A stretch of 64,000 bases of DNA, taken from the NCBI GenBank assembly GCA_964019135.1, contig OZ025249.1, forward strand, positions 10,838,039-10,902,038, in the 5' to 3' direction. The DNA is from Arenicola marina (lineage: Eukaryota > Annelida > Polychaeta > Arenicolidae). Of this stretch, positions 23,401-31,694 are shown piece by piece (position 1 is the stretch's first letter; each line of letters begins with the position of its first letter). Under the pieces are notes generated by a model. That model saw only the letters and a list, made by a program, of their open reading frames with translations, was not told the DNA's origin and ran no database searches. The position numbers and the translations under genes were made by a program.

Positions 23401-26400
23401 GGTCTTCGCGGTACACCTGAAGTCGGAACGAGAACTGAGAATTGTAGTCCAGTCCCGTTACTGTATAGGACTCTGTGTCCACTGTCCCCGTGTACTTGAT
23501 CTTGGCGATGTCCGTCTATGAGTCGCCAGCAATGGTCTCCAGACGCTGATCCTGGTGACTCTGTTGACCAATGATGTAGCCGTAATGGGATTCCAGCCCT
23601 GTTGGGATGGGATGGGTGACCTTGTTATGTAGATAACCTCCAATCCAAACACAATCGTAAGCCAATCGAGTTTGTTACACGATTGAAATCATCATAATAA
23701 ACAGGGTTCTTACGATTAGGTCCCAGGTTACGTTCGCAGCCTCGTAGGTAGCGTTGCCGTAAACCGAACTGAGGATGTCCACGGAGAGTATTGGGGCTTG
23801 ACTTGGTACTGTGAGAAGAGTTAACGAGATATCAGTGGTACAACGCTAACATACGTAAACAAAGATCTTCGGTGTCTTTGTTTGTCGGGAAGTATAATTG
23901 TAAACCTGACGTACCTATGCAACTCGTCTTGACCTCGACTGTCCCGCTGTCGGCAGCCCTCTCGATCGTACCCTGGTCCTCGCGGTACACATCAAGGCGG
24001 AAGGAGAGAAGGGAATTGTGGGCCAGTCCCGTTACTGTATAGGACTCTGTGTCCACTGTCGCATTGTAGTGGATCTTTGCGATGTCCGTCCATGTGTCGT
24101 CAGCCATCGTCTCCAGACGCAGATCCTGAAGACTCTGTTGTCCAATTATGTAGCCGTAATGGGATTCAAGTCCGGTTGGGATGTTCTCCATCGGGTCCCA
24201 CGTGAGGGTAACGTTTCCGGAAGTGACGTCATGGGCTTCTAGCGTGTGGACGATATTACTGTCGGGAGGTGCTGGAAATATGACGACAATTTAACCAAGT
24301 ATGAAATGTATTTCAGGCAATAATGATTGTTTACATTAGCATCACGTGAATGCCGGATTCATTGGTATCATTTTATAATGTTTATCTTGTACTTGCAACT
24401 TTTGCTTCATTAATGTCATAAAGATGAACAACACTAGGTAAAGCTGATCTTTGAAGCATGCTATTTTGAATAATTTGATTATTTAACGCGACGTAAAAGT
24501 GATGTGCGGAATGTCTTACGGCAATGCATTTTACCTATTTCTGTGTCACATAGAGAGCCTTTCCACCACAGCTCACATCCGCTAGGACAAGTTCCGTCTG
24601 TCTTGTTACACACGTCACCATTAGCACAATAGCCACTGCAGATCTCATCACAATTCAACCCAAACGTGCCATTGTTGCAATCTGCGAGAGGTTTCGTATT
24701 ATTAGAAGCAATTATTGGAATAGGTAATTCGTAATTGTGTGCTGTTCTATAGGCCCGTGCGATGATCAACACAGCGACGCAAGACAACTATAACGCTTGT
24801 ATACTTTGGTTGTATAGACCAAGAGGCCTACACGTTTGTGAAAACATCACTTCCATAAGTATTTGGCGCAAGAAGACAGCAATACATATGCAGATATATG
24901 GGAAAACATAGTAATGCACGAAAGGTACGCAAGGTACAAAACTCCGGACCCCGCAAAGACAAACCTGTACCGAGTATAGACCACGTGTAACTTTGTAGCT
25001 TGTCTCAATGAAGTTGTAACTTTTGTGTTGCGTGAACTATCAGATCAGGTAACTATGCTCGCATAGCGGTTGGTCGGTGGCATGGGCGGCAGGGTAGGTG
25101 GACTGAGTGGTGCCGAGAGGTGGGACAACGGACTTTATCGGCTGGGCTCGGAGGGGGTAGGCAGGCTGGATTCGAGCACATGACATCACTTCTGCGGGCG
25201 CCTCGGCGAATATTCGGGGTCAGATCGCCCAGCTGTCCAACCCGGTGTCTGCGTATATGGATTGCTTATATTCTTTTACAATCTATATTCTTCTGAATAA
25301 CGGTGTGTCTAAAATTACACCATATATGACCACATTTTGCGGTTGCGGTTGCGGTTGCCAGCGATGCAGCGATGCAGCGATGCAGCTCCATGGCATCTTA
25401 CGACTGCGCGTATATGACGCAAATATGTATTTACACACATATATATATGTAATACCTGCCGAACAGAAAGTAGTCTGATTCTTTCCCGGCGCACAGTTTG
25501 CAATGCAGCCATACACACTGTTACATTCTGTAGCACAGTTGCTGCAATCTGCAATAGCAAGAAGAGCATCAAAGTATCTTGATGTTTGAATACATACATA
25601 ATGGCCAAAGTCCTATTTAAGTAACTTTGATGTTGTTTTAACCAAAGAGCTCGACACTATCCTTCTGTCATGATAGGAACAGTTGATTATGTTACTACTA
25701 ATAACCCCGACACCCATGTTTGACAATTTCATGCCTCGCCGAACACAATTATCTAACGTAATTGGTTCAAATTGGTGCTCGTTCATTATACAGCGGGTGT
25801 CTTCTTTATAGGTTCATTAATCCGGGGATTAAGCTCAATGTCAATAGGAACGACGAAACAGGCCCACTTATTAGGTTTTAGCAAATTGTGTCCATTGGGA
25901 CGTGCAGAATAAAGACATGCGCAATGTTTTTACCTCATGTAGACTGTGCATGAGAAAAAAAGTGAGGTCGAAACATTTTTATATGCCGCTTATAATAGTA
26001 ACAATTGAATAGTCATATATTTAGTTACGAAGAATACGAAGAGTAGTTAAACTTCTTATCACAAACTCTAAAGCATACTCCAGCCAAACATAAGAACAAG
26101 TGGCATTATCAATGGTTGAATGGTTAGGCACTTCCAACTCTTAATAACGATTCAGGTGCTTTTATACACAAGACATCTTTCCAAAAAGAGATATTGGCAG
26201 CAGATTCATGCTTCATGAGGAAATTAATTTCATCCTGCATTATATTCGTAATACTTGAACGTTGTTTTTCGCCCGCTGCAGTCTTCATATCTACTGAGTA
26301 TCGTTTTGACCGATCGATACGAATAATATTAATAATAATTATTATAATGATTATTAGTACGATTGCCAATGAACAAAAGGCTCAGAAGATGTATTGCTCA

Positions 26401-29400
26401 ACTGGTTCCATCTCACCTTATAAATTGTCTGCTGATACCGAGCAACTATTGGAAAGCAAATGACCATTCAACCTATTTGATAAAGCACCAATCGGTGGAA
26501 CATGGCAAAACAAGTTTGGAAATTACCAAGTTAAGTTATTACCTTCATATCGATTTCCTCGCACTGTCACCTCAGATAACAGGAAGGCACCCGGTCGATC
26601 GTCGTCTCCATTCGAGTCATACTTGTAGACGAGGACATATCTGCCGACCAGAGGCTGTCCGCACTCGACATCGGCGTCTTTCCCCCGTGGTACTGTATCA
26701 GCGAATTCCCCACAAGTCACGAAGTCCCCGTAACGCACGATGTCGTCCTCTGTGTTGATGACGGTGTTGTTGTCAGGGATGGACGAGTTGCTCACGTACA
26801 CACGGATGTGATTCATGTAGAAATAGCCACCTGAAGGAAAACAGCTCCAGGGTCCTAAACAAGTCCCAAATATAATATACACTTCTTATTTTTACATTAT
26901 GCCTGCGAACTTTAGCACAGATATGACGTAGATACCAATCCAGGCGAAGCATTGTATCTGTATGTTAGATTGTTAGATAGTTCGTACCTAAACGGTCCAT
27001 TCCAATGTGATGGGAGTAAGTAAACATAATGCGTTATCGTACACGGGTATTCCAAGGGAAAGGGATGTTCCGAGACGGAAGTGGGGTTCCAGTGTATTGG
27101 TATATATATAAACGAGCCAACGGCACAAGCTTTTGGGGGATTGATGGGATCCGGGCGTATCGGCGAACTCTTCCCTCGGTCCCTCGGTTCGCAGGGTCAA
27201 TTGTACATAAATCGTGCCCGCGTGCGGTTTCGCTGTAAGTTCCCCATGCGCGACGAATGCCATGACCTTTATTGGCGGGGTAATGGTTGGTACTTCCTTT
27301 AACAAGCTGCCATCTGCGATGTATGATATCAAATCGGCACAGGGAGCTATTGAGTTGATCACAGTTTGGCCGCTCTTTAAGCGCTTTTGTTAAACTCCTA
27401 GTAATGTATATTCCATTCCCTACTCTATCTTAGCTATTTCCGGGGATTACTCAACAACATAGTCAAATGTTTTCCCCATTATGACCTATAGTATACAATT
27501 TGTCAGCGCGCTACCCTGGTGTGCCAACTGGTTAGCTCACGTAATGAACCATGACAGAACTCTATATATAAAAGTTTGGTTCCATGTTTTTTTTTCGTTT
27601 GATGTTCGTGGAGATTCATGCTAATTATAGCATGTGTTTTATGCATAGAACATGGGTAATGATATAGATGATGACATTTTAAAACATATTGGGGGCATAA
27701 ACTTAAATTAAATGAGACGTTACGACAAAACAATTGTGAAAATGTTGCCAATGTTAGTACGGATAAAGGCATTATTGAACAATCACCTTATTGTGATGTG
27801 GATGCGTTTATTGATGTCATTGAACGTAACCGACATCAGTTCTCTATACGCAGCTTAAGTATTGCCTCAGTTCATTCCATGATCGACCCACTGAAAATGT
27901 TTCTTGATGTCTTATATGCTGGTCATGTGGTATTAAGTGCAATATATTTACAGGAAACCTGGTTATACGATGATGCTGATTCTGGCCTGTATGAACTCGA
28001 AGACTATGTATTAATATCACAGTGTAAATACTATAGTGCGCGTGGAGGCCTGTTGATATATATCCAAAAATCATCTGGGTTTACCTGCATAGAAAACCCT
28101 GTAAAATAGGACATTTGGGAAGCGCTATTTATTCAAGTATCCGGACGGCCCACTGACAGGAAAATGTTGATAGGTAACCTGTATCGACCTCCATGTGACA
28201 TAAATGAAAATCATGCGACGTTTTCTCAAGAATTAACTGTGGTTATACTTACATTTGAGAGAAGTAAACCACATAGTAAATGCATTCTAGCAGGTGATTT
28301 TAATATAGACCGTTTAAATATTTGTGAAAAATCAGCAATTAGCGATTACGTTGATACCATTGTAGCTTGCGGTTTGCTTCCAAAAATCACCTTGCCGACT
28401 AAACCGTCGCGTAATTTCATAACTTCTTATGTAAGTTAACATCCAGTTCATTAAATACAGCAGCTATCATTATATTGAAGGCTATCTCAGACCATATCCC
28501 GTATTATTAATCTTTAGACATTGATGCGCGACGCTCAAACAAAAGCGCCCAGTTATGTTAATTTAAAAACAAATGATCCGCGATCAGCACAGACATTCTA
28601 CACACAAATTGACGTAGACGCATTTTAATGAAATTGGGAAGCAAACATCTCACCGTTTGGCTATAGCAAATGGCTTTAATGATTTTTTAAGCCCCATTTG
28701 GTAATAAACGTGCCAGTAAAATTAATCAGGACCCAAACCAAAAGTTATACTAGCTATCTAGGCGATCCCTATAAAAACAAACTGGTGTTTAATTTAAAGT
28801 GACCATAATTTCACTAATCAAATATTTGATGAGATGAAACCTAAGGCTAGTTCAGGGCATGATGACATGTCCATGAAAATGGTGAAACTATTAAAAGTAG
28901 ATTTAAGTAAGTCAATTACTCACATCATTGAGCAATCAATTTCTACTGGTATTTTTCCAGATAAATGGAAACTTGCAAAAGTAGTGCCAGCTTTTAAAAA
29001 GGGGGAAAAATCTAATATGGATAACTATAGGCCAATTTAAATTTTGCCAGCCATATCTAAGTTTTTTGAAAATGTAATCTATAATCAGATGTATGGACAC
29101 TTTGATCAGGAAACCCTGTTTAATAATGATCAGTATGGTTTCCGGAAAAAACATTCAACCCAATTAGCTACACTGGAATTATTTAATACATACATAAACT
29201 AGATAAAGGGGAGATTCTGATATACATCTATCTTGATTTATCAAAAGCCTTTGACACCATTAATCACGACATACTATTAGCTAAACTAAAGCACTATGGG
29301 ATTTCTGGACTGGTGCTCAAGCTGCTATAAAATTATCTTCACGATCGCAAACATTATGTAAGCATAGATAATGTTCAATCAAATGAAGTTCTGATCTCCT

Positions 29401-31694
29401 GAGAAGTACCGCAGGGATCAATACTTGGCCCTCTTCTATTTATAATATATATAAGCGATATATCTAGAGCGAGTTGAATATTTAGTACAATTATTTACGC
29501 TGACGATACAACCCCTTTTAACACATTAAGTACATTAGCGCCAATAAGTAATGTACGCCTAAGTAGTGAAGTGTTAAACCACGAACTGTCTCTAGTAAGC
29601 AATTGGCTTAAAAGTTACCAACTATCTCTAAACATTAGCAAGACCAAATTTATGTTATTTTATATACCACAAAAGCGGGTAACGATACCAGAACTTTGTA
29701 TTGAAAATACCGAGCTGGGAATGCTTTGACGACTTTAATTTTCTCGGAATGACCCTACATAAACACCTGAAATGGTCCAGTCACGGTTATGAAATAGCTT
29801 GTAAGGTGTAACGTCAGATCAACAGTTGTTATTCTTGCACGTAATTCCACACTCAAATTTACGCCAAGGTGACCACGAGAGTCAGATTTGTTCATTAAGT
29901 CACGCTGCCTCGATCCTTTACGGAATATCTCTCAAATAGGTTTTTAACGCCAGCTCTTTATATAATAAACAATTCATTCATTCATTCATATTTCTTTCAC
30001 GTCGGTGTTACGTACACTCACATGTCACTGCGCCAGTATACTATTTTTAACTCAGTCTGGGAACGTTGCAAGTTATGCTCTTTTAGTCAATGAGGTTAAT
30101 GTTTAGTCAGGTCGTTACGTAGACTCTCGTAACATTAGGCCAATTTGACGTACATACAATCTGTCTTGGAATGTTACCACCAAAGCGTGTTATTAATATA
30201 AGTCAATCTAATTATTGTCATATGTGATACGCAAACTCGCGTTGCCAGAAAAAAAGTGAGTCAATGTCACCATGATATTTGGAAGCTAGTCTATGGCTTG
30301 TCATATATTAGTCTCTTTTCTTCATAGCATTAACTGCCGTGGTATTTGTACAATAATATATATACATTGGCTATATTACTCGACTAAAATGGTTTGCAAC
30401 AATTTCTAGCACATTATTATGTCCAACTTATATTGCGTTTGAGCAAAAGAAACATGGCTGCATTGGATACTCACCAGCCAGGTCAGAGTTCATGAGTCTG
30501 GTCGAGTAGACGGTGTGAAGAGCCCCGAGGTCCACGGTCCACCACGCCCGGCCGTCTGGACCCGAAGGCTGGGCGACACCGCTCGCCCGCCTGTCTACCA
30601 CGCCGTCTACCGCCCGCGAGGCGACACGACCATCGTACCCTCCATACTGCCAGGCTGTCTTATTAAAGGCCAAGTTACCTTAAACAATAAAGGAATCAAG
30701 CATGTCACTGTGAGTTAGTAAAATGGATGACTATTATAGAGCGCAGTACATGAACATCGCTCCAATATATGTGATACAATTATTTTAATTTATAACTTGT
30801 TAATATTGGGACACAAAAACCCATTTCAATGACAATCGACTGGTAGTAAGAAACAAATACACTCGTGTGTATATGTCACTGTAAGTTGAAATACCATTGG
30901 TGTGGCCCTACCTGTCTGACATCCGTCGCCCTCCCACCCGGACTCGGACTGCCCGGGAGGGTATTCTGGTTTGTTCTCTAAGCAGGTTCCCTGGCAACCA
31001 GTCAAGGGGTCACACAGCTCAGGCGAGGCACAATGACACGGAAATGGACAGTCAGCGCCAAAATTACAGTCTGAAAAAACCCCGATTAAGTTTCTTTCTA
31101 TTTTACTTGCACTGTTTGTGTCTCTTTCTATTTTACTTGCACTGTTTGTGTCTCTTTCTATTTTACTTGCACTGTTTGTGTCTCTTTCTATTTTACTTGC
31201 ACTGTTTGTGTCTCTTTCTACAAAATGAAGATATCTGTATTTGATGTCATGTGGGATTATCATACTGGTAATATGCATATTTATAATGCGTTGGGACCAA
31301 TCGACAAGCTGCAGAAAGATACAGTTTAGTGAGATATCATATGATCATCAACAAATGAAAACAATTACTGCTGGTTGTGTTTAGCATCTAAAATTATCTA
31401 AAATAACCCTAAATTTTCGAAAACTAATCTATAAGTTGCGACAAGGGATCTTTAGACTTTAGTGTATTTCGGAATGACTTTGGGTTAGACCGGGCGTATG
31501 TCTACAAGTTTGTTACGCTCTTAATATGATTCGTTGTGTCAGCTCAACGATGATGCTATAATCACTACATCTTTCAAGAAACATGCTAAGGAGGTTTCTC
31601 CAAAATCCATCTAAACATCGGCCTCACCTGTCTGTCGGGTCTGTGTTAATACGGCGGCCACGTGTAGTAGAACTGTCACCACCAGGAGGCGCAT
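5217..31694 (-). CDS. Gene B: FTP/EGF/FN3 membrane receptor with tyrosine-motif tail (whole gene)
   Basis: Proposed exons in transcript order: 31628-31694, 30912-31070, 30475-30678, 26543-26830, 25456-25548, 24535-24681, 23915-24271, 22329-22423, 21663-21876, 10633-10779, 8891-9247, 8096-8187, 7624-7834, 5668-5788, 5217-5457. They join in phase to 2,793 nt (931 codons). Architecture: signal peptide, EGF-like, FTP/discoidin-like module, two EGFs, FN3-like modules, EGF, FN3-like modules, one transmembrane helix, short cytoplasmic tail. An orphan half-FN3 exon (23714-23808), a dead FN3 exon (23341-23608) and two transmembrane-exon relics (21250-21312, 10889-10990) are left out because they break the phase. 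The gene could instead be two genes meeting near 10.9-21 kb. RNA data would decide. Confidence 0.6.
5668..5788 (-). CDS. Gene B transmembrane exon
   Basis: The acceptor TTTCAG and donor GTAATA frame 121 nt (phase 1 in, phase 2 out). Acidic juxtamembrane sequence (SPDYYEESTED) is followed by a hydrophobic stretch of about 24 residues starting ALLVAMVVGWICFG and ending at an arginine. It is unrelated in sequence to the gene A transmembrane exon, so the two genes have different membrane anchors. Confidence 0.75.
5840..7600. other. Intron of gene B, low-complexity patches
   Basis: No exon is seen. It holds a G-rich patch at 6181-6236 (repeated GCACTAGGGGGGAG, a possible G-quadruplex) and scattered weak similarity to other C/G-rich element ends near 6540-6595. 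Confidence 0.4.
7624..7834 (-). CDS. Gene B FN3-like exon, second half (membrane-proximal)
   Basis: 211 nt, phase 0 in and phase 1 out, the same length and phases as gene A exon 9. It reads TPADSGCDYISSYQVLY and TLDNTTNIFLLLP, then the closing strand YIVRVAAHNN. The SGCDYI and LDNTT signatures recur in every second-half exon here. It pairs with 8096-8187 to complete one FN3-like fold. Confidence 0.8.
8096..8187 (-). CDS. Gene B FN3-like exon, first half (membrane-proximal)
   Basis: 92 nt, phase 1 in and phase 0 out. It reads RPPEPVVTAHVSNASLG and ends in ITWDLM at a GTAAG donor, like the TWDLM/TWDLI ends of its paralogous exons. It is three bases shorter than the 95-nt versions elsewhere. 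Confidence 0.75.
8891..9247 (-). CDS. Gene B FN3 module exon
   Basis: 357 nt, phase 1 on both sides. It opens EPPASEIVHTLEAPDVTSG and continues TFTWDPLENI, HYGYVIGQQ, DPWTDIAWINY, SYTVTGLDYNS, with FN3 hallmarks (W in strand B, Y/L in strand E-F, FRLQV in strand F). The donor GTAAGT at 8885-8890 follows ATGTGCGTTC. No stop codons. Confidence 0.85.
9306..9486. mobile_element. Short MITE-like insertion with GGCGGATCCA ends
   Basis: The segment starts GGCGGATCCA and ends TGGATCCGCC, a 10-bp perfect terminal inverted repeat about 170 bp apart, and holds a 12-base G run near 9342. It sits in an intron just upstream of an FN3 exon. It has no coding capacity; class is uncertain. Confidence 0.4.
9490..10310. 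other. Intron of gene B, nothing recognised
   Basis: No exon, RNA gene or repeat stands out apart from two weakly similar GCCCAGRGCAA-containing segments near 9776 and 9948. Confidence 0.4.
10633..10779 (-). CDS. Gene B EGF-like exon (second MEGF-type)
   Basis: 147 nt, phase 1 on both sides. It reads DCHDGFYGPHCNGSCSGNC, then NDTVCEKTDGSCPGGC and ESWWLDTLCATEIG, a Tie/MEGF-like EGF with eight cysteines. Its closest relative in the window is gene A exon 10. The frame stays open through the donor for about 100 more codons (to 10319), with a hydrophobic stretch (IILMTCFVACMFMNIFFIF), which could be retained-intron coding or chance. Confidence 0.85.
   Translation of the reverse strand, partial: TVMMASTVLIAMGAAVVIVPMTPCVRRRTGVVLVDVNRGGSTHSVPPK
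10889..10990 (-). pseudogene. Orphan transmembrane exon (3' part) next to satellite
   Basis: The minus strand reads AGLIVGVTVAVLVVIIL and on to FLVLWS before a GTGAAC donor, nearly the same as gene A's transmembrane exon (46142-46245). The 5' end of the exon is replaced by satellite from about 10985. A matching 5' part lies on the other side of the satellite block at 21250-21312. No cytoplasmic exon follows it, so it is probably a relic. Confidence 0.65.
10985..11670 (-). repeat. Satellite array, inverted orientation, about 7 units
   Basis: Units of about 100 bp contain GGTTAAGGGACATGG, a long G tract, GACAGCATGT in reverse and CCCCTTAGTTTAGC. This is the reverse complement of the arrays at 13240-13804 and 19217-21070. 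Apparent ORFs across it only reflect the repeat. Confidence 0.85.
11671..12596. other. Spacer between satellite arrays
   Basis: It holds a very G-rich tract at about 11704-11737 and a C tract near 11867-11877. No gene or known element is seen. Confidence 0.45.
12597..12716 (+). repeat. Isolated satellite unit
   Basis: A single unit (GATAAGCTAAGGGGACACTT, GTGACAGCATGT, CATAGATCGGCAATCCCGTG) is in the orientation opposite to the 10985-11670 array. Confidence 0.7.
12760..13239. repeat. Degenerate C-rich repeats
   Basis: Two or three copies of a unit containing CCCAACAG/CCCCCTGATATA recur between 12830 and 13050. The sequence is unlike the main satellite. No gene. Confidence 0.35.
13240..13804 (+). 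repeat. Satellite array left of the inserted LINE
   Basis: About 5-6 units of roughly 98 bp. Two subtypes are seen, one with CTAAACTAAGG and GTGACAGCATGTC, the other with ATCTCGTGCTAGACTAAGG and CATGACAACATGTC. The array stops inside the C-rich part of a unit and resumes at 19217, so the LINE between them is an insertion. Confidence 0.85.
14176..14945 (+). pseudogene. LINE ORF1 part: PHD-like finger, coiled coil, esterase N-terminus
   Basis: Frame 14176 onward reads CAHC, then CFLCRVWFH and WTCPTC, a PHD-type C-x2-C / C-x2-C-x4-H / C-x2-C pattern, with a TAG right after the histidine. A frame change leads to 14401-14945: a coiled-coil-like KDKTDRCDKLTKEV region, then SGNH block I LLIGTSLIRDV and block III VGGGNDC. 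PHD plus esterase is known in ORF1p of CR1-type LINEs. The next segment, in another frame, completes the esterase. Confidence 0.7.
14948..17257 (+). pseudogene. LINE esterase C-terminus, CCHC knuckles and endonuclease in one frame
   Basis: A single frame runs from esterase block V (NDATHLTCKGQNRL, supplying the D-x-x-H) through a four-fold 13-residue repeat (RRHRDGGEWT-like, 15338-15485), two CCHC knuckles (CYYCAEKGHVTDNC and CYTCGRSGHKAKFC, 15541-15650) and a linker to an APE-type endonuclease (IAHININS, FIQETKLD, LLGDLNVN, LSDFHHMV). An in-frame TAA at 16529-16531 interrupts the endonuclease; the frame continues to 17257. No stop separates the ORF1-type domains from the endonuclease, so the two ORFs look fused. 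Confidence 0.75.
17200..19045 (+). pseudogene. LINE reverse transcriptase and C-terminal domain
   Basis: After a frameshift near 17205 the frame to 18186 carries NYRPVSVLPCISKIYEK, GFRKGHSCQSLL, motif A IIIDLSKAFDCLP and motif B KKGAPQESVFGP (the usual G after Q is E). A small deletion leads to motif C YADDN at 18188-18202, then LLGIQLDARL, HFNYCPVVWHFC and IQERALRYVFNDF. A stop at 18830-18832 precedes the terminal YGHNSLKYQGSKLWNML. Domain order and motifs fit the CR1/Jockey group. Confidence 0.8.
19217..21070 (+). repeat. Dimeric satellite array, about 18 units
   Basis: Two subtypes mostly alternate. Type 1 has CTGGATCAGTGATCCAATGC and GTATTTTAACCCGTGACAGC. Type 2 has ATAGATCGGTAATCTCGTGC and TATTCAGCCCATGACAACATG. 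The higher-order period is about 195-200 bp. Each unit has a C tract of 6-15 bases. A few hybrid units suggest unequal exchange between the types. Confidence 0.9.
21071..21245. other. Satellite edge and unique sequence
   Basis: It carries a short satellite-like piece (GACATGCTGTCATGGGGGGA) and then unique AT-rich sequence. No gene. Confidence 0.4.
21250..21312 (-). pseudogene. Transmembrane-exon relic (5' part)
   Basis: The minus strand reads DPVDEEVSQHLGPIVGVTV then a stop, homologous to the start of gene A exon 14 (PVDGTVSNIWLIVGVTV). Its acceptor is shifted one base relative to gene A. The rest of the exon is missing here; a matching 3' part lies at 10889-10990 across the satellite block. 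Confidence 0.55.
21663..21876 (-). CDS. Gene B FN3-like exon, second half
   Basis: 214 nt, phase 0 in and phase 1 out. It reads LPATSGCDYISSYTFSYTSD, then RLDNTTSYFLLSENATKSYT and EVTAHNNEDLVV. It is the ortholog-like copy of gene A exon 13 and is intact. Several NxT/S sites are visible. Confidence 0.85.
22329..22423 (-). CDS. Gene B FN3-like exon, first half
   Basis: 95 nt, phase 1 in and phase 0 out. It reads VPLQAPTLLMEILNLTYGAG and ends AANTTWDLM at a GTAGGG donor. It corresponds to gene A exon 12 and pairs with 21663-21876. Confidence 0.8.
23341..23608 (-). pseudogene. Truncated FN3 exon with nonsense codon
   Basis: It keeps the donor side of an FN3 exon (ESHYGYIIGQQSHQDQRLET, then TDIAKI and SYTVTGLDYN) but loses its 5' end near 23608, where unrelated sequence begins. 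TAG at 23515-23517 replaces the TGG of PWTDI. It looks like a third FN3 copy that decayed. Confidence 0.75.
23714..23808 (-). CDS. Orphan FN3-like half exon
   Basis: 95 nt, phase 1 in and phase 0 out. It reads VPSQAPILSVDILSSVYGNA and ends ANVTWDLI, matching gene A exon 8. No phase-0 partner (the 211-nt second half) lies before the next first-half exon, so using it would break the frame. It is open but probably skipped. Confidence 0.55.
23915..24271 (-). CDS. Gene B first FN3 module exon
   Basis: 357 nt, phase 1 on both sides, no stops. It opens APPDSNIVHTLEAHDVTSGN and continues TLTWDPMENIPTGLESHYGY, TWTDIAKIHYNATVDTESYT, LSFRLDVYRED. It is the counterpart of gene A exon 7 without that copy's nonsense codon. 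Confidence 0.85.
24535..24681 (-). CDS. Gene B EGF-like exon (first MEGF-type)
   Basis: 147 nt, phase 1 on both sides. It reads DCNNGTFGLNCDEICSGYC, CNKTDGTCPSGC and ELWWKGSLCDTEIG. The cysteine pattern matches the other 147-nt EGF exons. The intact first half (FGLNC) matches gene A exon 6. Confidence 0.85.
25338..25388. repeat. Microsatellites (GGTTGC)n and (GATGCAGC)n
   Basis: Adjacent short tandem repeats, GCGGTTGCGGTTGCGGTTGC and three copies of GATGCAGC, lie in the intron just downstream of the short EGF exon. Confidence 0.7.
25456..25548 (-). CDS. Gene B short EGF-like exon
   Basis: 93 nt, phase 1 on both sides. It reads DCSNCATECNSVYGCIANC then APGKNQTTFCSAG. Six cysteines are packed in 31 residues. 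The copy in gene A has a stop at the Q of KNQTT. Confidence 0.75.
26543..26830 (-). CDS. Gene B FTP/discoidin-like exon, second half
   Basis: 288 nt, phase 1 on both sides. It reads YFYMNHIRVYVSNSSIPDNN, then VTCGEFADTVPRGKDADVEC, QPLVGRYVLVYKYD and LLSEVTVRGN. The QPLxGRYVxVYxY and SEVxVRG strands match the C-terminal half of fucolectin/tachylectin-4/pentraxin (FTP) and F5/8-type lectin domains. It is two codons shorter than gene A exon 4. Confidence 0.85.
26988..27362 (-). other. Unassigned 124-codon minus-strand ORF in the FTP intron
   Basis: It reads APCADLISYIADGSLLKEVP and continues open to 26988. It lies next to a decayed LINE in an intron and has no counterpart at this place in gene A. 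It may be part of an inserted element; I do not recognise the family. Confidence 0.25.
27640..29990 (+). pseudogene. Second LINE (Jockey/CR1-like), decayed, in gene B intron
   Basis: Endonuclease pieces: IYLQETWLYDDA, ILAGDFNIDRL, and AISDHIPYY near 28480. RT pieces: NMDNYRPI then a stop, QYGFRKKHSTQLATLELF, motif A YLDLSKAFDTINHDILL near 29232, motif B EVPQGSILGPLLFIIYI near 29403, motif C IIYADDTT near 29487. It has many stops and frameshifts. No ORF1 is seen, so it is 5'-truncated. The 3' end is AATAAACA followed by (ATTC)n at 29970-29988. It is absent from the matching intron of gene A. Confidence 0.8.
30475..30678 (-). CDS. Gene B FTP/discoidin-like exon, first half
   Basis: 204 nt, phase 1 on both sides, acceptor TTTAAG directly before GT. 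It reads NLAFNKTAWQYGGYDGRVAS, RAVDGVVDRRASGVAQPS, RAWWTVDLGALHTVY. The A-x-Q-x-x-x-Y-x-G, RAVDG and WWTVDLG signatures are those of FTP/F5-8C lectin folds that bind sugars in related proteins. Compare gene A exon 3, where the acceptor moved by one base. Confidence 0.88.
30912..31070 (-). CDS. Gene B first EGF-like exon
   Basis: 159 nt, phase 1 on both sides. It reads DCNFGADCPFPCHCASPELC, DPLTGCQGTC and ESGWEGDGCQT, an EGF of the Tie/MEGF type. The open frame continues upstream through the acceptor into a four-fold 30-bp repeat (31096-31220). Confidence 0.85.
31096..31220. repeat. 30-bp tandem repeat, four copies, upstream of EGF exon 2
   Basis: The unit TCTATTTTACTTGCACTGTT plus GTGTCTCTT is repeated four times; gene A has one diverged copy at 54946-54978. 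In the frame of the EGF exon it reads RDTNSASKIE four times. It is intronic in the main model. Confidence 0.85.
31628..31694 (-). CDS. Gene B exon 1: signal peptide
   Basis: ATG at 31692-31694 starts MRLLVVTVLLHVAAVLTQT, a typical signal peptide with a hydrophobic core and A-x-L/T-x cleavage region. 67 nt ends in phase 1 at a GTGAGG donor. The same ATG context and peptide are found in gene A exon 1. Confidence 0.85.
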
